Part shown: one piece after another, positions 12,017 to 24,440 of the stretch | How the letters are laid out: every line of letters begins with the position of its first letter | How positions within the stretch are numbered: position 1 is the first letter of the stretch | Assembly (NCBI GenBank): GCA_011634665.1 | Contig: WAEK01000001.1 | Location: forward strand, 2,664,001 to 2,728,000 | Direction: 5' to 3' | Origin: Mortierella sp. BCC40632 | Lineage: Eukaryota > Mortierellomycota > Mortierellomycetes > Mortierellales > Mortierellaceae | Length of the DNA stretch: 64,000 nt | Made by a program: the position numbers and the translations under genes | Notes under the pieces: model-generated | The model's database searches: none | What the model was told of the DNA's origin: nothing | What the model saw: the letters and a program-made list of their open reading frames with translations, nothing else

Positions 12017-14299
12017 CCAGCATTCCAAATAACACATGCCCTTGGTCTTTGTGCTGATCCTAACTGCAAGGGGTGGTGGAAGGGGAGGGAAAGTGAGACG
12101 GAGAGACAAAGCCGACATGCGACCTCCAACAACGAAATGGCGAGATGGAGCAAGGAACTCAACAACACCTTTTTTATTATTATTATTATTATTTTTTTCT
12201 TGAGTCCTCTTTGTCCCTTCTAGGGACAGCCCAACGTCCTCAACCGAACTGACCTTGTTTCTCTCTCTTCTGTTTTCCCTTTGTAACGTCCTAAAAAAAA
12301 AAAAAAAAAAAAAAACTAAAACCAACTAGGCGGCTGGCTCTTCGTTATCACCCAGACAAAGTTAACCCCGTAGAAGTACCCGACCATGAAGCTAGGGTAA
12401 GAGTCCTAAAAGAAAAACTTTGCCGAGAGTCTCCCTGTCTGCAAGGGGCTTTTCCCTTTCTGTATCTCTCCCTCTCTCTCTTTTTCTTTCTTTCTCTGTT
12501 TCTCTCTCTATCTCTTTCTCTTTCTCTATTTCTATCTCTCTATCTCTCAATCATGGATCTCTCTGACATCCATCACCCGCACAATTTTATATAACGTGTA
12601 CCACGGGGCAATGCCTGGGGCTATAACTATTATTCTTCAGACTGCATACCACATGGAAACTACATGCTTTTCTTCTTTGGAACCCCCCTCCGCCCCCTGC
12701 CTCTGCCTAGGAAGATGAGAAAGAAATGCTACGAGAGGGGTTGGGGTTGGGGGGTTGGGTGAGGAGAAAGGGGGGACACGTTATCCATGATCGACGCAAA
12801 GAAGAACAAAAAAGAAAAAGAAAAAGAGATGGCTAACGTTGAACTGTCTGTTTGTTTCTCTTTTAGTTCAAAGACATCGCTGCCGCATATGAGGTCCTAA
12901 GTATGTGACTTTTTCTCTCATCCAAGCCCTAGATGGGGCTCGCTCGTTTTATGAAGACAAAATTGCTCACTGTCCAAAAAAAATAAGAGAGAGAGAGAGA
13001 GAAAGAGAGAGCTCTCACAAGCATATGAGGATGGTGGGAGCGGATCAAAATAATAATGCCACCAACACAAAAGGTACCCTTTTCTTAACCTCTTTTTATC
13101 TCCTTAATTGTCGACACCGACCCTTAGGCGACCCAAAAATGCGCCAGATCTACGACAAATACGGTACAATGGGCGTTCAAATGGCCGGAACAGATGTCGG
13201 ATCTCAACTGCTGGAAATCGAAGGCTTCCTTCTTTCGCTCTTCGTCTTGATCTCGATCGTCTGTGTACTGGTCATCATCTTTTTCAGCTTCCTCTCTGTG
13301 CGTGTCGATGGCAAGGTCACCTGGGATTACCGGGTAGTCTTTATCCCGCTCTGGATCATGGATGCTGTTCTCTTTGGTGTTGTGATCATGACAACCATCA
13401 CCCCTGTTGATGAAGAAACTATCGAACGCGAACTGGACGAGGACACGGACGACACTTCATCTGGAGCTAGAGAGGAACGAAAGGCAAGATTGTTGCGAGC
13501 GAAAAAGACTAGCAAGCTCTTTTCGGGAGCGTATTTGTTCCTCTTTGTCGCATTGCTCACTGCCTTCCAGGCTCTGATCGCGCGGAGGGCGAATGACACG
13601 GACAGCATCTCGGGACCAGCAGTCTTTGCACCTTATTTTGCTCTGGAAGCCCTTCTTATTGTGGGGGCTCTTATTAGCTTTGTTGGCAAGATTCGCCAAG
13701 ACACCGCCCCTACGACCATGTCCAAGATCAGAGTATTCTTTGAGGCGATCTGGTGGAAGGTGATCCGCTTGGTCCTTGCGATCCTGATCATGCTCCGTAT
13801 CGACAACGACATTACTTGCTCATGGGGAGTCGTCTTCATTCCGCTTTATGTCGTCGGCATCAAGTACCTTCTTCAGATCGTCTTTGGTTATATGGTCTTT
13901 TCCAAGGCCGACAATATGGAGGTGAAATCACAGGGTCAGACCCTGATGGTGCTCCTTGGCGTAGTCTTTGTTATTGTGGGTGTGCCAGCCTATGCGCTAA
14001 TTGGTCTGCTGGCTGCACGATTGGATGGACACGACTACCCAGCATCGCATGTTCTTGTGCCAATCTTTTTGGTATTCTCGATTTTGCTCTGCTGTACAGG
14101 ATGCTGTCTACCTTGCCTGCTCCTTGCAGGAGGTCCCTCGGATGATCTGGGTGATGGAAATGACGACCTTCCTATCCGCTTGGTTTCACCCAACCGACGC
14201 ATCGAGAATGGAAGCAGCTCTAACGCAGAGTCCTCTTCGTCTTCTTCGAGACGTGGTCTTTTCAGTGGTAGCAGGAACAACAACAGCAGCAGCACTTAA
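11641..14299 (+). CDS. J-domain protein fused to a TMEM185-like multi-pass membrane domain
   Basis: Exons 11641..11723, 12330..12396, 12867..12900 and 13128..14299 join in phases 2, 0 and 1 (451 aa). The first three exons and the start of the fourth encode a J-domain: YEILGV, the intact HPD motif (RYHPDK), FKDIAAAYEVLSDPKMRQIYDKYG. HPD is needed to stimulate Hsp70 ATPase. The rest is a polytopic membrane region with about seven hydrophobic segments. It carries two copies of the TMEM185/PF10269-type motif (TWDYRVVFIPLWI and SWGVVFIPLYV) and an acidic cytosolic loop (about residues 160-190). The C-terminal tail is Ser/Asn-rich. The protein probably recruits Hsp70 to an endomembrane surface. The two early introns (606 and 470 bp) are long, and intron 1 contains a (GTCT)n repeat. 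Confidence 0.82.
11970..12016. repeat. (GTCT)n tetranucleotide repeat in intron 1 of the J-domain gene
   Basis: About eleven near-perfect GTCT/GTCC units sit between the donor at 11724 and the acceptor ending at 12329, a simple-sequence tract likely to vary in length. Confidence 0.85.
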
Positions 14300-14664
14300 T
14301 TTTTGAGGAGGAAGGAGGAAGGGGAAGGGGATTGTCTTTTTTTTTTTCAATGGTCGGAAAGGGCTCCATGTATCCTTCATCCTTGGTACACTATTCCTTG
14401 ACCTTCTCTTTAATAATATCTCCTTGCTGTATTCTTTCTCCTTCTCCTTCTCCTCATCCTCATCTTCATTCATTTCTGGATCATTCATCCTAACCACTTT
14501 ATCACGATTACCCTTTCTTCCTATATGAATCTGCATCCACAAAAGACTCGATTCCTCTCAATGATATCGTAATGCCTCTCCTTTCTTTGTGATACTAGTT
14601 CTTTTTTTTTTTATTATTATTATTATTACAATTATTATTTTTTTTTTTTTTTTTTTTTTCTTTT
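14300..14664. other. Convergent 3' spacer with ATT and T repeats
   Basis: This spacer lies between two convergent genes. It holds a T-run at 14337-14348, (ATT)n/(TTA)n at about 14609-14640 and a further T-run to 14659. It contains no coding sequence and presumably holds both 3' UTRs. Confidence 0.6.
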
Positions 14665-15833
14665 TTACCTCTTTTTTGTTGATGCTTTTGAAGATTTGGA
14701 TTGTTGATCATGGCTTGCTGCCCAGAGGGGTTTGAGGTATCCAAACATCTTTCGAGGGTTACCCTTGAATCGCCTATACGTATCTGTAAACATTTTCCGT
14801 TGGGGCATCGTAAAGGGATCCTGAGATGATGAAGTCAAAGTGGGGACCATCCCAAGAGCGACCAATGCACCTGCGACAGCCTCGTCCATTGACCACTTGG
14901 AAATTTGGAATTGGGTTGGGGTTGAGAGTCCACGCTTTCGAAGTGTGTCCATGTCCTTCTCAGACTTGTTCTCCGAGGCTCCCGCTGAGGCTGGTGTGGT
15001 TGATGTGACGAACACGTTACAATGTGTGCCTCGGATTGGCAAGAAACCATCGTCGCAGATCCACCAAGTGACAGGCTCTGAAGAAGAAGACGATGATTTG
15101 GTCGAGACTGCCTGGTGAATGGCAGAGTGTTTGTCGAGATGAGGGGAGTAACAAGAATGATAGGTCTTGTCCAGGAACGCGTTGGTAAACATGGGATCAC
15201 TGATCACGACATTATGACCGGCTTGGAAAAGTCTGTAAAAAAGATAGTAGGCCAAACAGGATTTGCCGATGCCACGTTTGCCAGTCGCCATAAACATGGC
15301 TCCTGAGGAAGAAGAAGCCTCGAGTCCAGAAAGAACGGCATCAAATCCAGGACGGACAAGGAGTTGATGACCAAGGGATTCATGATCATCACCCCAATAA
15401 CATTCCTTGGGGAGAGTGAGGATCTTGAAAGAGACCTTGTTGTCAGAGGAAGAGGAAGGTTCTGTTGAGGTGGTTGAAGTTGAGGTGGTTTCCTGATCAT
15501 TCTCGGGCTCATCGTTCATATGAGTGACTTCAACTGTGTCCTCGGTGATCTTGTTGTGCAGAATCGAGTGAATGTACGAGTCTTCATACAAGTCGTCCAA
15601 GTTGGCTGGCACTAGAAAAGTGTAGATAAAAAAAAAAAGGACTGATCAGTCAGATTCAGCATTGTCAAAAAAAAAAAAAAAAAAAGAGTGGCCTGATCCA
15701 CGCATGTCATGCCATGTGCATCTGTACCATCTTCGCCTCCAATAGCAAGTCCGCCTTCGGCTTCCAGAGCCTCCAGAAGGTCTTGGAGTTCCTTCATGCT
15801 TGGCATTGGTTTTGAGTTCTTTGGAGGAGCCAT
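14665..15833 (-). CDS. P-loop NTPase of the RHS/Crinkler-associated type
   Basis: Two exons on the minus strand (15833..15728, 15611..14665; donor GTACAG, acceptor TAG, phase 1) give 350 residues. After a short Lys/Leu-rich N-terminus and a Ser/Thr-rich linker there is a Walker A motif, ATGKRGIGKS, followed by CLAYYLFYRLFQAGHNVVI. Further on are an acidic strand (WWICDDG), a strand followed by TS (NVFVTS), a W-S-x-D-E block (KWSMDEAVAGAL) and FKGNPRKMF. This order (G-x-x-G-x-G-K-S; D-D/G; t-S-p; W-s-x-x-E; G-x-P-R) is what I recall for NTPase modules of RHS retrotransposon-hot-spot and Crinkler (CRN) proteins. It lacks both a CRN N-terminal trafficking domain and a C-terminal nuclease or kinase domain, so it is a stand-alone or shortened member. 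Function is unknown; the family call is by motif order only. Confidence 0.6.
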
Positions 15834-18800
15834 TAGGGGTTGGGGGGAGCGTTTGTTTCCTGGTCCAAAAAAAGTGTGCTTTTTTTTTTTGGTCTGAACA
15901 CTCCTTGCCTCCTTGAAGTAGTAAACGAACGAACAAAAGCTCAGCCGCATCCAAAAGGAAGGATGTGCAGTCACAACGCCTGCCCCCCTTTTTCTCTACT
16001 CTACTCTCCCACAAAAGAGACAAAAAAGAAAGAAAGAAAGAAAGAAAGAAAGGTGCTCCTGGAAATCCCTACTAGAAGGTACCTTAAACAAACATCATAA
16101 TATTATAGAACAGACTCGCAAAGATGATCCGCGTCTTCTAATGCGGCTTTGAAACCCCCCATAGCGAGACAAGGAGACTGAAGTAAAGAAAGCCTCAGAA
16201 CTTGGGACCTCCTTAACCTAGACTTGATCTTGCATTCTTGTAACGAATCTATCCAAGCCCACTCGCTAGACATCACTTCACAAAAGAACATCTCTTCTCT
16301 CTTACTGTCGCTTTTTGTTGGACCTGTTGCCACTAAAATCTACAGATCAATTGTGTGAATTGCCATCCACTAGTCCTTTATCCAACAACCTTTTCAAAAC
16401 AAGGTAGATCGACCAGAAAACTATCCCTTCCTGAAACGACTCGACTCACAAATGGGGTTCGGCCTCCGATAAACTGCTGTGCTAGAGTGAGCCAGAGGCT
16501 ATGGAATAGCTCACGGAATTGGAACCAATTGTGATAGAGTCCTACCTAGCTGGAACACGCACAATGCTCTCTCTCCTTGTTCGCGCTTCCAGATGATGAC
16601 TGAATCCCAAGACCTCAAGAATTTACAGATATTGGTTTGGCCTAAGCACCCGGTCGACAATCTCACTAAAGATGGCTCAACGGCACATGGCAAGGAGAAT
16701 AAGATAAATTGACGAGACAGGCCTCTAAGTATTGAACTAGCCATTCAACCTTGATCCTCCGAGTCCAAAAGAGGCAATCCCTTTCCACTTTTTACGTTTC
16801 ACGCTCTTGGTTAGAAGCCATCCCCATTATTGCTATCGAGGATGTTTTCGATTATTATTATTATTATTTATACTTCTCTCCTACGGACCTACTGCGGCCA
16901 CGTCCCCGGTCCAAGAGTTCAGGACTCGGCTTGACAGCTTTCAGAAAAAACTAAATTTACTTTCAAGTATCTTGACCTTGGAGTCGAGCAGAGTAAATGA
17001 GATCGCCAGCAGGAAACAAAAGTGTTTGACCCAAAGGATAACAAGTACCGAGTAAGGATGCTTTCAGTCGTAGCTAGAGACTGATGATGGCTGTTTGAAC
17101 AAAAGACCGAGAAAGTGACGATCACTACGCGTAAAGTGTACTCTCTGCCTGCCTTCCGTAGGAGAAGAAGAAGAAAACGATAGATATCTGGATCACTTCC
17201 TTTTTGATCGACCCACCATTGCTCGGGAAGCTTTACTCTTCAGATCGGATGGGGGTGAATCTATATTCAGCAGGTATGTAGTCCAGAGAACGCTATCCTT
17301 TGCACGATCCAATGCCTCAATCTAATGCATACGTCTTCTCTTTTTTTTTTTTTTTTCTTGTACACCACCGATTATCCCCCTACTGCTTTGTTATGTATTC
17401 CTCCTCGCGCACGCCAACCTTGATCCCTGAAGATTAAACGCGCTCTGTGGACATTCCTAACATCCATTACAAAATACCGTTTGAACTCGGCTGCTGCAAG
17501 TCGTCGCCTATCGTCGCCATCTGTGCATTATCACGCTTTTTTCTTTTTCTTTTTCTTTTTTCTTTCTTTCTCAAGCTCCAGCGTGTTCTGGCTCGGCTCT
17601 TCTCCTCGGCGTACTATTCTTCTTGGTGATATGAGATATGGTAATGCCAGAGAAAGAAGAAAGAGTGTAAACAGCCCTTACCTGATTGTTTGTTTGTGAT
17701 GACCCCAGTCTTTTCCCGATTGTGACGCCCTTGTCCCTGTGAAAGATACATTCCTTCTTTTTTTCTTCGCCTAACCTAACCCGTTTGCGGTCCGCCTTGG
17801 AAAAAGATAGCCCGGGCAGTAGCGCAATTTGTGAACCCGGTCAATGCGCAACTATTTTTTTTTTTTTTTTTCGCTCTTCCTTTCTGCTGCTGACAGTTCT
17901 GCGAGTTGCTTGCTCTCCTCTTTTCTGTTGCTATTTTCTACTTCTCTCTTCCTCCCCCTCTCTTTGCCACTACAGCAACAACACTATCTGATCGCTATCT
18001 AGGATGATTGTCCTACACACGATGCGCTAACCCCTTGACCACCACCTCTCCACCTCCCTCCTCCAAGGCTATGCCCAGGCACATTTGCATAATCGCTCGT
18101 AAATGAAATCAAGAGACACATGCACATTTCCCCCCTCTCTAACCCGTCTATAAATCTTAGGAACAATGAAAATGAATGAAAACACGAGCTGATAACGAAC
18201 AAGGGGTATGTGTGTGTTGTGGGGGGTAGGAGAGGGGGAGGGGAAGGGAAAGTAAATGGAAAGAAAAGGAACGGGGGCCTCTCTTTCCCTCTCCGGGAGC
18301 AGGGGCCAGCAATAACAAGACGTTTCTCTTTCCAATTTCGCTCTATCCCGTTGGCCCCTTGTCTACATAGATCATTTACCAGTCTAGACGTACATAGACA
18401 TTCTCAGTCATCTCATGGCTGCAAGACCGTATAGATGACTGAAGGATAGAGCTGCAAGATGAGCTTTGATATGAATTATGGGTTCGGACCGAGAGTCCTC
18501 CCCAAGAGTAAAGACTAAAGGACCAAAAGATCGGGATATGCTCAAAAAAAAAACAGGTCTACTAAGCTTCGAGTGCTTCTCTCTTTTTCTCGCTTCTCGG
18601 GAAAGCGACCCTATAGGAGCGAACCTCAATCGAGAGGTACTTTTTTCGAAAGTGAGAACTGTTCGGCCCATACTCTTTTTTTGGTTTCCATGGCGCCCAA
18701 TACGCCCATAGGCTGGAATCATCTACAAACAACGATCTTTTCTTTCTTCCTTCTTCTTTCAGGCGATCCCAGATTCTGCAGTGATTCCCCGCTAAGGAAA

Positions 18801-20533
18801 GACACAACAGTGAAATAGGAGAAAGTGAGATATGAGGTCCCCTGGCCAGTTTGCTGCACCAAATATCCGCTGGTTCCTCCAGGTCGGCATAATCAATAGG
18901 CCCCCTTTTTTTTCTTTTTCCCTCGTCCCTTCATGGGAACAGAGGTCCCTGGCATCAGATGCGCGAGAAAGGGACTAGCGTGGACCCTCAGGGGGGTGGT
19001 GGGAAAGGCAGGGATAAGGATGAATGAAAGATGATAGAAGAGAGAATGAAGAGAATCTACATTCTAGAGACACAGGATGTGAAAAGGCATCGGTGCTCCT
19101 CTTGTGGGGGGCACAACATCTATCATATCCATCTTGTCGTCCAACCGACACTTCAGCCGCCGCTATCGAAACACACGCATCTTTCCCCTCTTACTCTCAC
19201 CTCTCCCAACATCCCTCCCATCCCCACCTCTCCTCACATGTCTAGTCAAGCTGGTTTTCCTCCGCCTCCTCCCGTGCCCAACCCACTCTCCCCCCTGAAT
19301 GGATTGACCGCCCTGTAAAAAGAGCTTGTACTCCCTGTTCCGTGGATAGCGGATTTGGACATGCATAATCTCAATGAATTGAGTCTTTGAAAGAGTATAA
19401 ACCATGAAAGGAAGGAAGAAAAGAAAAAAAAAGGCTCTCGACGGTCTGCTCTGCCTGGATGGATCATTTGATATCCGGACATGGCTGACGAGAAATAAAC
19501 CTTGTCATCCCAACCTGCATACCCAGCAAAGAGGACCTGGTCGGATGAGAAAGGGACGATGAGGGTAGAGGTGTTGTCATGCATTCTGTTGACACGGATG
19601 CAAGCAAACAAAACGGCTGGTCAAGAGTCGTTTCCCTCTTCCCACAACATTGACTTTTTTTCTTTTCTTTTCTTTTCTGTTCATTCACTTTCTTTTTCGT
19701 TGGTACCCAATGGTTCGGCCATCGGGTGAGCCTGTGTTTTATCAGTTACGAGATGACCGATATTCCTTACAAAAAAAATGAGATCCATACTAAGCTAGCT
19801 TCCTGTCGGTCATTATCTCCAATTACGCTTCGGGAAATGGACAAACACATACACAATAGAGGCTCAATCGATGAGTAGTAGTAAAGGGAGAGGGAGAGAG
19901 AGAGAGAGAGACCTAACCTTTGTCAGCAGGCCTTTTCCCTTTTTTTCAGCTCCATGAACTGGCTTCTGGACTCTTAGTCTACGCCCTCTGTGTAAACAGC
20001 CATGTCGACCCCAACAGACCTTTCATTGTCAACAACCCAAACAAAGCCCAGAACAGGACATGGATGGAATGGATGGGCCAGCATCTAGCCCTTTTTCGGT
20101 CCGACTTCTCTTCCTTCCCTTCCTCTTTTTTTTTTTACTCCAAAAAAAAAAAACAAAACAAAGAACTGTAGGCATCCTTTATCATCTTCGTCTTTCATCT
20201 GCAGCATTCCTGAGATGCAGTAAACCCCATCCCCTTCCCAGGTATCTATCAACAGAAATGAATGATGGCAGATGGTGACAGATGAACTTTGAACAGTGAC
20301 TATGCAAACCGGACATAGACATGCCGATGCTATTGAGGTACTACAAAACATGGACGGTACATCCTCCAGGGGATAGAGAGGACCGCTCAATACTTTGACA
20401 AGACCCCAACAACCCTCTTTTTTTTTCTTCTTCTTCTTCTTTTTCTTCTTGTTCTTCTTCTTGTTGTTCTTCTTGTTGTTTTTCTTTCTCTACCCTTTCT
20501 CCCCCTGATATCGAATGGGCTCGAATGAGGTCT

Positions 20534-20569
20534 GAATGAACCGAATAAAGCGAATGAACCGAATAAAGC
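20534..20569. repeat. Perfect 18-bp tandem duplication
   Basis: The 18-mer GAATGAACCGAATAAAGC occurs twice head-to-tail (20534-20551, 20552-20569). It lies just downstream of a (TTC)n tract in a non-coding region and has no obvious function. Confidence 0.85.
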
Positions 20570-21594
20570 ACACGACAAGGTTTCAATTCCCATATAGCTC
20601 TCCATGAAAAAAGGGCTACTCACAGGGTCAGAAGAGAGTGACTAAATAGTAGTAGAGTAGTGAGTGTACCCATTTTAAATGCATGCAAAGAGCATAAAAA
20701 AAAAAAAAAAAAAAAAAAATTGCAGCCAATCGTCTGCAGAGATAGAATCAAACTTTACTAGATTGTACACACGGCCCTGCGGGTTTGTGTGGGCGACGTG
20801 TGGGGAAGGGTCGCACGACGCGTCGTGATAACGTACCAGTTGCAGCAAGGGGGGGAGAGAGGGTAGAGCGTCCGACCTGCGGGCAGTCTTTTGGTCGACC
20901 CATCTCTCCATAAACCAGTAGAGGGCTCTGAGATATCCGGAGGATGGATTGGGCGCTTTAGAGAAGAGAAAAGGTATCCTCGTCCGAGTATGTGAGATCA
21001 AAGAGAAGAAAAAAAAAGGGGGACTCTCTTCTCTCACTCTCTCCCTTCATCCATGGCCTGATCAAAGGAGGTCAACGGGCTTTTCCCGTTGATAGGGCAA
21101 TCAACAACAGTCTCTGAGCCTTTGTTCAATACCCTTCAGGGACAAGAGGAATGCAATCAAAATCTACGGTTTGGATCCCTGCATAATCAGCGTCAGCTAT
21201 CGATGAAAAGGGTGAGAGTGAAAGGGAAAGAATGGTTGTTGGCCGTTGTCTGTCTATTCTTCTGACCCACTTTTCTCTCTGTATCTCATGGGAAGGAGTA
21301 TGACCACCTCGCAAAAGACTCATTGTCGCTTGAGCGCTTGGAGCTCATGTCTTCATATCATCGTGCTTTACATTAGCTCTGTGTATCCACTCCAAGGGAT
21401 GGGTTGGAATGAATTCATTCTCTACTCAGTCAAGCACATTGGCTGTTCATCGGAGCAATCGGTGCAGACATTCCTCATTCTACTCCCCCAGTACCCTCAT
21501 CCCCAGTCAATAGGTGACAGGGCGATCAGAATCCACTACAACCAAAGGCTCTGATCTCTTCCCTATCCTCCTTCGAAGAAGAAGAAAAAAGTGA

Positions 21595-21602
21595 TATAAA
21601 AG
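21595..21602 (+). promoter_or_regulatory. TATA box of chitinase gene
   Basis: TATAAAAG lies 131 bp upstream of the first base of the chitinase start codon and is followed by a C/T-rich leader, a typical strong fungal promoter layout. Confidence 0.65.
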
Positions 21603-21732
21603 CGTCCCAATCCTGCTCCTTCCAAGTTTTGTTCTCCATCCTCTTCATCTTCATCCTCCTCTTCCACACCTTCCTCCTTCTCAACTCCTCTCCCTTCGCT
21701 CCGCTCGAAGCTTGCCTACTCTCTCGGTCACC

Positions 21733-23585
21733 ATGAAACTCACCTTCCTCGCCTTGGCCGCCACCGCGGTCGCCATTGCCTCGGCCGTCCCTGTTCAGAA
21801 GCGTGCCGCTAAGAACAAGATTGTCCTCGGTTACTGGGTCCCATGGGGTGATGTTCCAGTTGCTCAGCTTGACATGTCCAAGTATACCCACATCAACTAG
21901 TAAGTACCAGTTTCCTCTTTTATTTGTGCTCGAACAATCTCCTCCTCTCCTCCTCCTTCTGTCATGTTCCAATCCTTCCCTTTCCTTTCCCCCCCTAATT
22001 GCGCCTACCTTCTCCTTCTGGCACGATCGCTAACCACATTTGTCGCGTTCTTTTGATCCGCCTCGACAATTCACTTTTTGACAACAGCGGTTTCGCTGTC
22101 ACCTGGAAGAAGGCCGCCAGCCCCGCTGATGTCACCTTCGACCGCTACTATGACGGTAACAACATGAAGGCCTTGGTTGCCCGTGGTAACCAGGCCGGAG
22201 TTCCCATCTTGATGTCGATTGGTGGCTGGACTGGATCGCAGACCTTCTCGACCATCGCTGCCGATGCCAACTTGCGCAAGGCCTTCATCAACAACGCCAT
22301 GGTCTTTGTCCGCAACAACACCCTCCCATCCTATGCTGAGAAGCCCGATGGCTGGAACATGGACGGTATCGATCTTGACTGGGAGTACCCCGGTCGTCCC
22401 GGTGCTATCTGCAACACCTACACTCCTCAGGACTCTGCCAACTATGTCATCCTCTTGAGAGAACTCCGTGCTCAGATGGATCTTGAGTTCCCCAACCAGC
22501 GCAAGCTTTTGACCGCTGCTGTCCGCATCGCTCCCTTCGATGGTCCCGATGGCAAGCCCTTGTCCGATGTCTCGGCCTTTGTCCCCTACTTTGACTACAT
22601 CGGTAAGTTGTACATTTCAGAGATGTCTTTCTTTTATTTCATTATGAAAGAAAGAAAGAAAATTTGTATCCCTAATCAATCCATTGTTCGGTTTCAATCT
22701 CTTCCTTTTTAATTAGCCATCATGGCCTACGACATTATGGGAAGCTGGAGCGCCACCACCGGCCCCAACGCCCCCTTCAACACCCCCCCTGCTCCCGCTG
22801 ATCAGTTCTCGGTTGTCCAGTCGATCAAGGCCTGGACTGATGCCAAGTGGCCCCTCAACAAGCTCGTCTTGGGTACTGCCTTCTACGGTCGCTCGGTCAT
22901 CACCACCGTCGACATGAACGCCCAGAACCCCAAGACCATGTATGTCAACAAGACCAACGTCACCCCCAAGGGAGGCCCCGCTGACCGCAACGAAATCAAC
23001 TTCTTCTGTAACGAGGGTGCCGTCTACAGCGGCATGTGGAAGTGGAAGGAGATCCGTGGCAACATCTTGACCGGAGGTCCCACCACCCCTGCTCAGGGCT
23101 GGACCCGCTACTGGGATGATCAGACCCAGACCCCTTACTTGTTCCGTGCTGCTGACAAGACCTTCATCTCTTACGATGATATCCAGTCTTTGACCATCAA
23201 GGTTGCCTATGCCAAGTCCAACAACTTGGCCGGTGTCATGCTTTGGGATATGGGTTACGATTACAACTCGGAGTTGTTGGATGTTCTTCAGAACATTCAC
23301 TGCACCTCTAACTGCCCCATCCCCACCACCTCCATCGTCACCACCACCACTGCCACTGCCACCACCGTCACCAGAACCTCGAGCACTGGCACTGTTTCGC
23401 CCACCAGCACCAGCGGCACTGGCCCTTGCACTGGTGTTGCTCCTTATGATGCCACTCGTGCCTACAGCGCCCCTGGCACCAAGGTCACCTACAACAACCG
23501 CCTCTACTCCAACCAGTGGTGGACCCAGGGTGAGACCCCCGGCAGCGCCCAGTACGGTGCCTGGAAGGATCTCGGTGCCTGCTAA
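21733..23585 (+). CDS. Secreted GH18 chitinase with C-terminal chitin-binding module
   Basis: Exons 21733..21899, 22088..22602 and 22717..23585 join in phases 2 and 1 to give 516 residues. A signal peptide (MKLTFLALAATAVAIASA) is followed by a Lys-Arg that could be a Kex2 site. The glycoside hydrolase family 18 domain shows SIGGW and the catalytic motif DGIDLDWEYP with the proton donor Glu at about residue 155. It continues through the substrate-site strand AIMAYDIMG and ends with GVMLWDMGYD. A Thr/Ser-rich linker leads to a C-terminal aromatic-rich module of about 45 residues (YNNRLYSNQWWTQGETPG...W) resembling a CBM5/12 chitin-binding domain. The enzyme hydrolyses beta-1,4-GlcNAc chains outside the cell, in wall remodelling or nutrition. 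Exons are strongly C-biased at third positions compared with neighbours, suggesting high expression. Confidence 0.95.
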
Positions 23586-24440
23586 ATTACAGCAAATGGC
23601 GCTTTGTCCCCCCTCTCTCCTTCTCTTTTCCTCTTTAATCCCATCTCGACTCTTACTCTAGATGGAGAGACAGTTCCTCTCGATGCCCAACCATTGGTCT
23701 CTTGATCAACCAAGATACACACACACACACACACACAAAAAAAAAAAACCACCACCACCACCTACAACACATGCTACCAAAAGGGAACCTCTGGGAGGTC
23801 CCGATTTTCTTTCTCATGTTCTTCTATACAAGTCCTACATTTCTCCTCTTTTTTATTTGGAGCAAGAGTCCCCCTCTCAAATAAACTTTTGCACTTCGCT
23901 GGGCAATTTAAAAATTAAAAAAAAAAAAAAAAAATCCACTTGTAATTTTGTTTGTTCAAACTCTTGAATTGTCTATCTCAGATCTGGTCCTTGGTTAGAA
24001 AAAAAGAGCGGACTTGGGTTGATTTTTCTAACTTCTCTGATCCACAAACCCCTATGTGCTCTTTTTTTTTTCTCGACCCTTCAAAAAAACCAAAAAAAAA
24101 AAAAGAATCGCTGCAAAATAAAAAAGCAGTTTTTATTCAACATATTTGTGGGTATTGAAGAGAAGCAAATCAAGAAAAAGAGAGAACTTGTTACTGAGGT
24201 ACTGATATTCATACTAGAGAACACCGAGTGGAGGAATCCCTTTTTGATCAAGTGCCTTTCTCTCTCCTCTCTGTTCCAAGAGTAAAAAAAGCCAACACTC
24301 GTCAGAACTCGGCGAAAAAAAAAATGAAATTGAAAAAAAAAAAAAGGGGGAGCCTACAGAAACAAATGCAGGCAAGATGATGGCAACATGGCCCAAAGAG
24401 AAAAAGATCAAGAAAAAAGAAAGTCTCTCTTTTCTTGCTT
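23586..24440. other. Convergent 3' spacer between chitinase and eIF5 genes
   Basis: This holds the 3' UTRs of two convergent genes. It contains a (CA)n/(A)n stretch at 23718-23748, an AATAAA hexamer at 23880-23885 that fits chitinase polyadenylation, and A-runs near 23919-23934, 24094-24104 and 24314-24345. No coding sequence was recognised. Confidence 0.55.

Larger units (their letters stand above)
15834..21732. other. 5.9-kb gene-poor region
   Basis: No gene could be assigned here. 15834-16080 is the NTPase upstream region with an (AAAG)n repeat (16027-16050). 16090-17340 has non-repetitive, coding-like composition but every frame is short, consistent with a decayed gene or element. 17340-18500 mixes T-runs with G/C-rich patches. 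19024-20300 contains several short open stretches with splice-like borders on both strands. 20410-20490 is a (TTC)n/(TTG)n tract, and 20675-21030 has an open minus-strand stretch. The last 150 bp are the chitinase promoter. Confidence 0.5.

Noticed and set aside
22713..23300. Long open frame on the minus strand opposite the chitinase third exon
   Set aside because: It is a mirror of C-rich third codon positions in the chitinase and has no protein-like family pattern of its own.
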